In this document: in pieces, positions 1 to 5,437 of the stretch
Layout: every line of letters starts with the position of its first letter
Numbering within the stretch: position 1 is the stretch's first letter
Source: Acidimicrobiaceae bacterium UBA2093
GTDB taxonomy: Bacteria; Actinomycetota; Acidimicrobiia; Acidimicrobiales; Ilumatobacteraceae
Direction of reading: 5' to 3'
Assembly (NCBI GenBank): GCA_002331255.1
Contig: DCZD01000040.1
Coordinates: forward strand, 6,549-12,680
Length of the DNA: 6,132 nt
Position numbers and translations under genes: made by a program
The notes under the pieces: model-generated
Databases searched by the model: none
The model's input: the letters and a program-made list of their open reading frames with translations, nothing else
Told to the model about the DNA's origin: nothing

Positions 1-260
1 GAGAAGATATTGCAACTTGCCCAACGCACTTCCGCACCCAACTCGACAAGCGTTTCGATGAGCACTGCGGTCTGGATAGTCATATGCAATGAACCCGAGA
101 TTCGTGCACCCTTCAGTGGCTTGCTGCCACCGAACTCTTTGCGTAACGAGCGCAGACCGGGCATCTCGTGTTCTGCGAGGTGAATTTCCTTGCGACCAAA
201 TGGTGCGAGGTTCAAGTCAGCGACGCGATAGTCACGGCGCGTGGCGAGAGATGATGACAT
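1..260 (-). CDS. ahcY: Adenosylhomocysteinase (S-adenosylhomocysteine hydrolase), N-terminal part, cut by window edge
   Basis: The enzyme reversibly hydrolyses S-adenosylhomocysteine to adenosine and homocysteine in the cytoplasm, with bound NAD, and so relieves product inhibition of SAM-dependent methyltransferases. Eighty-six codons are present of a family that is usually 430-490 residues; the rest, including the NAD-binding Rossmann domain, lies beyond base 1. The visible part is unmistakable: DYRVADLNLAPFGRKEI at about residues 10-26, then AEHEMPGL, then GSLHMTIQTAVLIETL (56-71) and GAEVRWASCNIF (75-86). H59, T61 and Q63 fall in the family's substrate-binding segment. The ATG at 260-258 is chosen because the family match begins about ten residues in and an AAGGGA Shine-Dalgarno-like sequence lies 6 bases upstream. 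The gene follows the Trm112-family gene after 114 bases on the same strand. It may be the last part of the operon or have its own promoter or leader control. Confidence 0.95.
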   Translation of the reverse strand, partial: MSSSLATRRDYRVADLNLAPFGRKEIHLAEHEMPGLRSLRKEFGGSKPLKGARISGSLHMTIQTAVLIETLVELGAEVRWASCNIF

Positions 261-374
261 TGGGGTTCCCTTCGGGTTTGCAGACGTGGACGAGCCAGAT
301 GGCTCTGTTCACCAGGCTGGGGCCCACTGGCACCGATCTGTTCAGCCCGACAGAAAATTGAGTGTAGTGGAGCT
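261..374 (-). promoter_or_regulatory. Structured leader between the Trm112 gene and ahcY, possible cis-regulatory RNA
   Basis: Read on the minus strand, this gap contains several potential hairpins. There is CCAGTGG/GCC/CCAGCCTGG (312-330, 7 pairs with a 2-base bulge), GAGCC/ATCT/GGCTC (292-305), TCTGT/ACAGA closing an 8-base loop (337-354), and a small CCC-GAA-GGG hairpin (268-276) that would cover the ahcY Shine-Dalgarno. An 8-base direct repeat, TGAACAGA on the minus strand, occurs at 337-344 and 304-311. TCGGG (346-350) could pair with CCCGA (272-276) and compete with the hairpin at the ribosome binding site. No T-run follows any hairpin, so a classical terminator is unlikely. The sequence does not show the conserved cores I know for SAH or SAM riboswitches. 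A regulatory role is inference from structure and position only. Confidence 0.3.
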
Positions 375-611
375 CTACGCCTCGAATGTGGGCTTCAGTC
401 CGTTGTCACGAACCTTTGCCATGAGGCGTTCGTGCTCGGTGTCTGACACTGACTCAGCTTCATCGACGAGCATGACCGGAATACCCTCGCGAACCACATA
501 GCGACGCTGCAGCCGCGGGTTGTACAGCGAGTTCTCGTCGGCGAAATAGTACAGCGGACCCTTGTCCTGTGGACAAGCGAGGATGTCGAGCAGAGCTTGG
601 TCAAGTGACAT
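375..611 (-). CDS. Trm112 family protein (UPF0434/YcaR-like)
   Basis: This is a small cytoplasmic protein of 78 residues, a usual length for bacterial Trm112-like proteins. In eukaryotes and archaea, and probably in bacteria, these proteins bind and activate methyltransferases. The signature is clear: LLDILACPQDKGPLYYF at residues 7-23 and REGIPVMLVDEAE near 42-54. Only the first cysteine (ACP) is present. The second cysteine pair of zinc-binding members is absent, so this copy probably does not bind zinc the classical way. The ATG at 611 is chosen because the family match starts there; the frame stays open upstream to 800 but that stretch lies inside the upstream gene. An AGGA at 619-622 sits 7 bases before the start and overlaps the upstream stop codon, with only 4 bases between the genes, so translation is probably coupled. 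In actinobacteria this gene commonly follows phosphomannomutase, as here. The methyltransferase partner is unknown. Confidence 0.9.
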   Translation of the reverse strand: MSLDQALLDILACPQDKGPLYYFADENSLYNPRLQRRYVVREGIPVMLVDEAESVSDTEHERLMAKVRDNGLKPTFEA

Positions 612-615
612 GTCG

Positions 616-3600
616 TCATCCTGCCACGATGCCGAGCACCTCGGCGACTCTCTGGTCACATTCGGCGCGAGTCGGTGCCTCGAGATTGAGACGTAGCAAC
701 GGCTCTGTGTTCGACGGACGCAGGTTGAACCACCATTCACCACAATCAACAGTGAGACCATCGAGAGTGTCCTGTGAAAAGTGGGAGTACGCACGGGCAA
801 CGGCTTCGATTACCACTGCGGTGTCCTCAACTTCGGTGTTGATCTCGCCACTCGCCTCGTAACGCTCGAATGGTTTGCGAACTTCAGAAAGCGGTGCTCC
901 TGAGCGTGCCATCTCATTCAGCACCAGCAACGATGCGATAATGCCACTATCGGCGCGATAGTTGTCGAGGAAGTAGTAGTGCGCGGAGTGCTCACCGCCA
1001 AACACTGCACCGGTCTCAGCCATCGTCTGCTTGATAAAGCTGTGTCCGACACGCGTGCGTACCGGCGTCCCGCCGTTCTCTCGGATGACTTCAGCAACCG
1101 CACGTGAGCATATGCAGTTATGCAAGATGGTCGCACCCGGGTGAGCGCGCAACATTGCGGCGGCGAGCAGCGCTGTCGTCGTACTTCCCGAGAGACCGCG
1201 ACCCAACTCATCGACGACGAAGACACGGTCAGCATCACCATCGAACGCCAATCCGACATCGAAGCCACCCGACACCACGCGCGCTTGCAGGTCACGTTGG
1301 TTCGCTGGCTGAATTGGGTCGGCCGGATGATTCGGAAATGAACCATCGAGCTCACCGTACATAACTTCCAACTGCACTCCCTGCAGTCGCTCGAAAACCA
1401 CCGGCACGATGAGCCCACCCATGCCATTGGCGGTGTCAGCCACGACTTTGAGGCCACGCAATGCGGCAGGATCTACGAACGAGACGACGTGATCGGCGAA
1501 TTCATCGAGCATCGACCGCGTGGTCTTCGTTCCGCTGATTGCAGTACGCGCGATTGCAGTACGTGGCGAAACCAATGCTGCTTTTGCAGCGTCTCTGATG
1601 TCGGCGAGACCAGACTCAATGCCAACAGGACGAGCACCAGACAGACAGAACTTGATGCCGTTGTATTCGGCGGGATTATGCGACGCGGTGAACATTGCGC
1701 CAGGCGCGTCGAGTTTGCCGGCAGCGAAATAGAGCAAGTCCGTGCTTGCCAACCCGAGATCGACCACGTTGACTCCGCAACTCATCGCACCTTGTGCGAA
1801 AGCGTCGGCGAGGCCTTCTCCGGTGAGGCGCATATCGCGTGCCACCAACACCGTGGACGCACTCGTGAACTGGGCGAAACCGACACCAAGCGCGTACGCG
1901 ACGTCCTCATTCATCTGATTCGGAGTTGTACCGCGCACGTCATAGGCCTTGACGATGCGATCAAGGACTGTCGGATCAACCTTTGGCACGTCGCCGAACG
2001 CTACCGAGCCATCGCCAGTCGAACGCGGAACATCCTGGACTCCGACTCCGTAGCGGAACGGTCGGCGCCTGAACCACACCAACATCGCAATGCCCGCAAT
2101 GGTGAGAACGAATGCAATTTGGTCTGCACGTGACGTCGCATACTCCATGACAACGGTTGTCGACGTGGGAATGACGACCATCATGTTCGGTGCGACGCGG
2201 TACGGACCATCGCCGCCCTTCACTTTCCAGTTCGGGAAATAACTGACTCGAACAAGGACAGGTGTACCGACTTTGTCGACATCGAATGACAACCGTTCTT
2301 GATCAATATCGATGTTCGAAACTTCTGCTCTGTCGATGCTTCGAGACACGATCGGCGTCGACGCAGAGGGCACGACGATGTCGACGCGACGGCCGCTCTC
2401 GCCAGGCTCACCTTCGCGACGTTCCAGGTCTACTTCAACGTCGATTTGTTGCCATGTGTCGGGTCCGTCTGCGGCCGGCAACGCGGCCCACTCAGAGCGT
2501 TGTTGGAAATAAGAAGTACCCAATTCCAGCCACTGCTCACGGACATCGCCTTCGTGTTCGTTAATGATTACTGGCTCGACAGAAAGCCCTTCAACCAACA
2601 TCACGTCTTGGATCTTGTACACATGCCATGGACCTACCGTCTTCAACTTGACGAGGTCTGCCTGGGCGTCCGCCTGCGTCACAGCCTCAGGAGTAAACGC
2701 CATGTAGTACTTGACTCCGAGATCACGAAGGTATGGCACCCCTTTCTCGGCGACCGTGTTGTCATAACGCAATTCGCGCACTGGGTTGCTGCTCTGTTTC
2801 GACATTGCAGCAGCAGTGATGAAGTGATACGGCGTCGTGCCTGCGGCTTCGAAAAACAACCCCTCCATCGAACCGATGCATCCCTTTGTCCAGAATGGCA
2901 ACAACATGAGCGACATCGTCGTTCCGTATTTGTTCAACTCACTGTTGTTCTCCCACATGGCACGCCCGCAGCCGTGCACGGGATTGTCACCCAGTTCTTG
3001 CATCGTCTGCACGATGTCGTGGTACTCGCCGTACGCAGCCTTACCTTCGTAACCTTCAAAATTCCACCGCGCCCAGCCATCGGAGAATGCACGTGACGCC
3101 GGCACCGAAATTGGACCCCATGAATAGTGCGTGCGACCGTTCTTCGACTCAACTTTGCCGCCAGGCAGCTGCTCAAAGCGAAAACCCAACACAACGAGAC
3201 AGAACAAAGCACTGACACCGAGCAAGGAAGTCGCTGCATTCACAGGAAGGCGGACACCAGGATCATTCGTGTCACCCTCACCCCGCGCTCGACGTTCCAG
3301 GACGAAGGATCGGTGCACGAACGAGGCAACTTCGTACACCCCGATGAGAGCGAGCATGAATCGCAAGAGGTACACGAAGGGCAACAGACGAGGATTCCAC
3401 AGCAGTCCGATGACGGGCAATTGGCGTTGCGCGACGTTGACCCCGATCATGAGGATGATCGTGTAGATGCCCATCCAGATGCCAAGAAAACGTCGGCGCA
3501 GCAATGAGCCGATGAACCCAGCGACTGCCAACGCGAGAATGACGACATCCCAAGCAAGCGGCAACGGGAAAAACATGGTCCAGAGCGATTCGTTTGGCCC

Positions 3601-4392
3601 CGCTGGTTTCGGCTCATATTTCATGTCGGTCATGAATGCATGCCCACCGAGAAACGGCAGCACCCAGAAAGCCGACAACAACACGGCACACACCATCGTG
3701 GTCAAGCCGTATCTGAAGCGTTGCCGATCCATTCGCATGAACCACATGATGACGAGGCCACCGAACACGAAGATAAGAACGATTCCATGACACAACGCTG
3801 ACAAAGCAATCGATATTGCAGCCCACGCTCGGTATTGGCCTGTTTCGAGTCCGCGTGCAAACAACCCAAAGGCAACGAGCGCGAAAGCGAGCGCCAGCGA
3901 GAAGGAATACTCGCCCGCCATGGTCGATGCAATGTTGCCGCCGTAGATCGTGAAACTCTCGTCGTAAAGGAACATCGTCGCCCCGATAGCCATGAGCTCA
4001 GGTAGCGGCGATGCCAGTCGCGCGAGTCGACCCATCAGCCACGCACAGAACGGAAAAGCAACGAGACCCGCAACGACGACGATCTTGAACGCGATTCCGT
4101 AGGGAACAATCAGATCGACAAGTACGACCATGAGTGCCGGAACGACCATGTAAAAGCGATACGCAGGGAACCCGGCGTACCAGTCCATACTCCAACCATT
4201 CACACGCCAATGTGGCAACAAGACATCACGCAAATAGGCAGGTCCCCACACGTGGGCACCCATGTCACCACCAGTTGGAGTGTTGTTGCGCAGAATCAAC
4301 TCAGGGTGCAGCGTCGACAGCACCAGCAACGTCGCACCGACGACGACCGCGGTGGTCATCATCGATTGCCACGTGTCGGAACGATTCTTCAT
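616..4392 (-). CDS. Fusion: GT-C/YfhO-like multi-spanning membrane protein + phosphomannomutase/phosphoglucomutase
   Basis: One uninterrupted 1258-residue chain with two parts. Residues 1 to about 780 form a membrane protein: about ten hydrophobic helices (roughly 12-30, 82-98, 101-120, 164-180, 190-219, 228-249, 277-298, 302-321, 336-360, 386-404), an exported domain at about 405-755, and a last helix at 759-774 followed by RRRPFR, which puts the C-terminus inside. TGGDMGAH (40-47) in the first loop, with Asp43, resembles the catalytic aspartate region of GT-C glycosyltransferases. The end of the exported domain (VRVSYFPNWKVKGGDG) resembles YfhO or PTPS-related membrane proteins. The exact family and acceptor are unknown. 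Residues 807-1258 are a complete phosphomannomutase/phosphoglucomutase (ManB/PmmA-like): RIVKAYDVRG (812-821), TASHNP with phosphoserine Ser904 (902-907), metal-binding DGDADR (1051-1056), sugar-binding GGEHSAH (1132-1138) and phosphate-binding RPSNTEPLLR (1225-1234). This part interconverts mannose-6- and mannose-1-phosphate or the glucose equivalents. The ATG start overlaps the upstream stop as ATGA, indicating coupling. Confidence 0.9.
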   Translation of the reverse strand: MKNRSDTWQSMMTTAVVVGATLLVLSTLHPELILRNNTPTGGDMGAHVWGPAYLRDVLLPHWRVNGWSMDWYAGFPAYRFYMVVPALMVVLVDLIVPYGIAFKIVVVAGLVAFPFCAWLMGRLARLASPLPELMAIGATMFLYDESFTIYGGNIASTMAGEYSFSLALAFALVAFGLFARGLETGQYRAWAAISIALSALCHGIVLIFVFGGLVIMWFMRMDRQRFRYGLTTMVCAVLLSAFWVLPFLGGHAFMTDMKYEPKPAGPNESLWTMFFPLPLAWDVVILALAVAGFIGSLLRRRFLGIWMGIYTIILMIGVNVAQRQLPVIGLLWNPRLLPFVYLLRFMLALIGVYEVASFVHRSFVLERRARGEGDTNDPGVRLPVNAATSLLGVSALFCLVVLGFRFEQLPGGKVESKNGRTHYSWGPISVPASRAFSDGWARWNFEGYEGKAAYGEYHDIVQTMQELGDNPVHGCGRAMWENNSELNKYGTTMSLMLLPFWTKGCIGSMEGLFFEAAGTTPYHFITAAAMSKQSSNPVRELRYDNTVAEKGVPYLRDLGVKYYMAFTPEAVTQADAQADLVKLKTVGPWHVYKIQDVMLVEGLSVEPVIINEHEGDVREQWLELGTSYFQQRSEWAALPAADGPDTWQQIDVEVDLERREGEPGESGRRVDIVVPSASTPIVSRSIDRAEVSNIDIDQERLSFDVDKVGTPVLVRVSYFPNWKVKGGDGPYRVAPNMMVVIPTSTTVVMEYATSRADQIAFVLTIAGIAMLVWFRRRPFRYGVGVQDVPRSTGDGSVAFGDVPKVDPTVLDRIVKAYDVRGTTPNQMNEDVAYALGVGFAQFTSASTVLVARDMRLTGEGLADAFAQGAMSCGVNVVDLGLASTDLLYFAAGKLDAPGAMFTASHNPAEYNGIKFCLSGARPVGIESGLADIRDAAKAALVSPRTAIARTAISGTKTTRSMLDEFADHVVSFVDPAALRGLKVVADTANGMGGLIVPVVFERLQGVQLEVMYGELDGSFPNHPADPIQPANQRDLQARVVSGGFDVGLAFDGDADRVFVVDELGRGLSGSTTTALLAAAMLRAHPGATILHNCICSRAVAEVIRENGGTPVRTRVGHSFIKQTMAETGAVFGGEHSAHYYFLDNYRADSGIIASLLVLNEMARSGAPLSEVRKPFERYEASGEINTEVEDTAVVIEAVARAYSHFSQDTLDGLTVDCGEWWFNLRPSNTEPLLRLNLEAPTRAECDQRVAEVLGIVAG
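619..1974 (-). other. Phosphomannomutase/phosphoglucomutase module within the fusion protein
   Basis: This marks residues 807-1258 of the fusion, a full-length alpha-D-phosphohexomutase of about 450 residues with all four expected motifs intact. It starts at VDPTVLDRIVKAYDVRG, as stand-alone actinobacterial enzymes do. A linker of about 26 residues (1975-2052) joins it to the last membrane helix at 2071-2118. An in-frame GTG at 1989-1987 would give a stand-alone mutase of 457 residues, but no Shine-Dalgarno precedes it. Catalytic competence is inferred from the intact residues. Confidence 0.85.
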
Positions 4393-5078
4393 GTGAGCGC
4401 CACCAACACAAGGCCCGTCGCGTTGAACGCCATATGAGTGATGATATTCATGCCGAGCGTGTTATTTCGATTGAACACCAAACCAAGTACAAGTGCGAAA
4501 GCAAACAACCCGACGAATTCCACTGGCACAAAGTGGATCGCAGCAAACCAGGCAGCTACAAGAACCAGTGCCCGAGACTTTCCGAGCGCAGCCCCAATCG
4601 AACGTTGGAGCATTCCGCGGTAGACAATTTCTTCCACGATCGGAGCTCCGACCACGACTATCAACACCAACACAAACATCCACGCACCACTCGCATTGTC
4701 GACCAAGTCCGTCGCTCGTTTCTCGACCTTTTCTGACGAAAACGAGTCAGGGAAGAGAGCCCGAAGAGGCAGCATCACAACCGGTACCAAGATGAGTTGC
4801 GAGAGAACTCCGAGTGGCACGCCGAGGAGATCTCGCATGCTGAACCGCACCCGCATCGACGTCAACACACTGCCTTCGGTGTGCTGACGACAGAGGCGCA
4901 TCACGCCCCACAGCGAGATTGTCCACGTGATCGACGACACCATCGCCAGCACCCACACTGGCTGTTCGCTGACATCGACATCACCCTGACCGACAATGAC
5001 AATGGCAAGCGGGGCCGCGATATTGCCCGCCAGAAAGCAGACGAACCAAGTCGTTACCGCAGAACGCGCCGGAATCAC
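4389..5078 (-). CDS. CPBP family intramembrane metalloprotease (CAAX protease/Abi family)
   Basis: A predicted polytopic membrane protease of 229 residues, a usual length for the family. It has hydrophobic segments at about 8-30, 40-60, 84-107, 133-147, 168-183, 187-204 and 210-228. The three family motifs are present in order: EExxxR as EEIVYR (149-154), FxxxH as FAAIH (178-182), and HxxxN as HMAFN (215-219). Glu149, Glu150, His182 and His215 are the expected catalytic or metal-site residues. Bacterial members are implicated in bacteriocin maturation or immunity, protein secretion and membrane-protein processing; the substrate here cannot be told. The start is taken as GTG at 5078-5076, because an in-frame stop lies only 12 bases upstream and no ATG precedes the first hydrophobic segment. 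Its ribosome binding site is weak, so translation may depend on coupling with the DUF3499 gene that ends 12 bases before. Its stop overlaps the next gene's start as ATGA. Confidence 0.88.
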   Translation of the reverse strand: MIPARSAVTTWFVCFLAGNIAAPLAIVIVGQGDVDVSEQPVWVLAMVSSITWTISLWGVMRLCRQHTEGSVLTSMRVRFSMRDLLGVPLGVLSQLILVPVVMLPLRALFPDSFSSEKVEKRATDLVDNASGAWMFVLVLIVVVGAPIVEEIVYRGMLQRSIGAALGKSRALVLVAAWFAAIHFVPVEFVGLFAFALVLGLVFNRNNTLGMNIITHMAFNATGLVLVALT

Positions 5079-5090
5079 GACGACAGTGTG

Positions 5091-5321
5091 TCAGCCTGCG
5101 AGTCGAGTCGCGCCCTCCGCAAAGGTGCGGTGGCGGCGGTCCTCGAGTCTCCAGCCCGACGGCGGCTTCAAGCGACGTGCGTGTTGGTCACACAGGTCGT
5201 AGGAATGCGGCTCACGTTCTGGTGTCAGGTCGTCGAGCCACACCAAAGAGCGTGCGTACTGGTACGACAACGTCAGTTCTGCTTCGTTTGCGCATCCGCT
5301 ACGCGAACAATGACGTGCCAT
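5091..5321 (-). CDS. DUF3499 family protein, small zinc-ribbon-like
   Basis: A 76-residue protein matching the actinobacterial DUF3499 family: MARHCSRSGC at the start, a central LTLSYQYARSLVWLDDL, and the typical EPHSYDLCDQHARRLKPPSGW (37-57). Cys5, Cys10, Cys44 and His47 form a plausible zinc site (C-x4-C ... C-x2-H). The function of the family is unknown. The ATG at 5321 is preferred because the family match begins there. The frame is open to an ATG at 5411, but the extra 30 residues look non-coding and would cover the intergenic region. There is no Shine-Dalgarno sequence. Instead TACCTT lies exactly 7 bases before the ATG, which would suit a leaderless transcript. It is the first gene of the leftward operon. 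In Mycobacterium a gene of this family also sits beside phosphomannomutase; here the CPBP protease and the membrane part of the fusion lie between them. Confidence 0.85.
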   Translation of the reverse strand: MARHCSRSGCANEAELTLSYQYARSLVWLDDLTPEREPHSYDLCDQHARRLKPPSGWRLEDRRHRTFAEGATRLAG

Positions 5322-5328
5322 GTGGATA

Positions 5329-5334
5329 AAGGTA
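5329..5334 (-). promoter_or_regulatory. Candidate -10 box of the DUF3499 operon (leaderless geometry)
   Basis: On the minus strand this reads TACCTT, matching the TANNNT pattern of actinobacterial -10 boxes. It ends 7 bases before the ATG at 5321, so transcription would begin at or next to the start codon. No good -35 element is seen at 16-18 bases. Confidence 0.35.
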
Positions 5335-5400
5335 CTTGTTCGTCGAAACGTCTTGTGTGATGCCACTTTTGACACGTGAGCGACCTGTTCAGTGCTCGCC

Positions 5401-5430
5401 AAGACAAGCATGAGTGCGCAGCCGTAGGCT
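5401..5430 (+). promoter_or_regulatory. Candidate ftsH promoter (leaderless geometry)
   Basis: AAGACA (5401-5406) matches TTGACA at 4 of 6 positions. After an 18-base spacer comes TAGGCT (5425-5430), matching TANNNT. The box ends 7 bases before the ftsH ATG at 5438, so the transcript would start at or beside the start codon, which fits the lack of a clear Shine-Dalgarno sequence. Confidence 0.4.
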
Positions 5431-5437
5431 GAGATTC

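Larger units (their letters stand above)
5322..5437. promoter_or_regulatory. Divergent intergenic region between the DUF3499 operon and ftsH
   Basis: These 116 bases separate two genes transcribed away from each other, so both promoters should lie here. Neither start codon has a convincing Shine-Dalgarno sequence. No hairpin-plus-T-run terminator is seen, as expected for a divergent region. Specific promoter elements are listed separately. Confidence 0.6.

Noticed and set aside
312..330. GC-rich hairpin as a terminator after the Trm112 gene
   Set aside because: No run of T follows the hairpin on the minus strand, so an intrinsic terminator is not supported.
261..374. Known SAH or SAM riboswitch before ahcY
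   Set aside because: The conserved cores (such as GCGCUGC ... CCAGGCUCG ... CGGCGCUC for SAH) are not present; only a partial GGCTCGTCC resemblance is seen.
375..800. Longer 141-residue reading of the Trm112 gene starting at 800
   Set aside because: The extra 63 residues lie wholly inside the mutase coding region in another frame and have no family similarity, while the ATG at 611 has a good AGGA and begins the conserved sequence.
1489..2133. Plus-strand open frame of 214 codons
   Set aside because: It lies opposite the fusion gene, has no recognisable domain, and is rich in Arg, Cys and His as antisense shadow frames usually are.
2299..3096. Plus-strand open frame of 265 codons
   Set aside because: It is antisense to the exported domain of the fusion protein, whose frame is clearly the coding one; it shows no ribosome binding site or domain.
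5369..5374. Perfect TTGACA, a possible -35 box for ftsH
   Set aside because: No TANNNT-like -10 box lies 16-19 bases downstream, whereas AAGACA/TAGGCT further down fits better with the start codon.
5091..5411. Longer 106-residue reading of the DUF3499 gene starting at 5411
   Set aside because: The family match starts at the ATG at 5321; the extension has no family features and would span the divergent promoter region.
5410..5427. Five-codon upstream reading frame (MSAQP, then TAG) before ftsH
   Set aside because: It is very short, has no ribosome binding site, and would not be in the mRNA if ftsH is leaderless.
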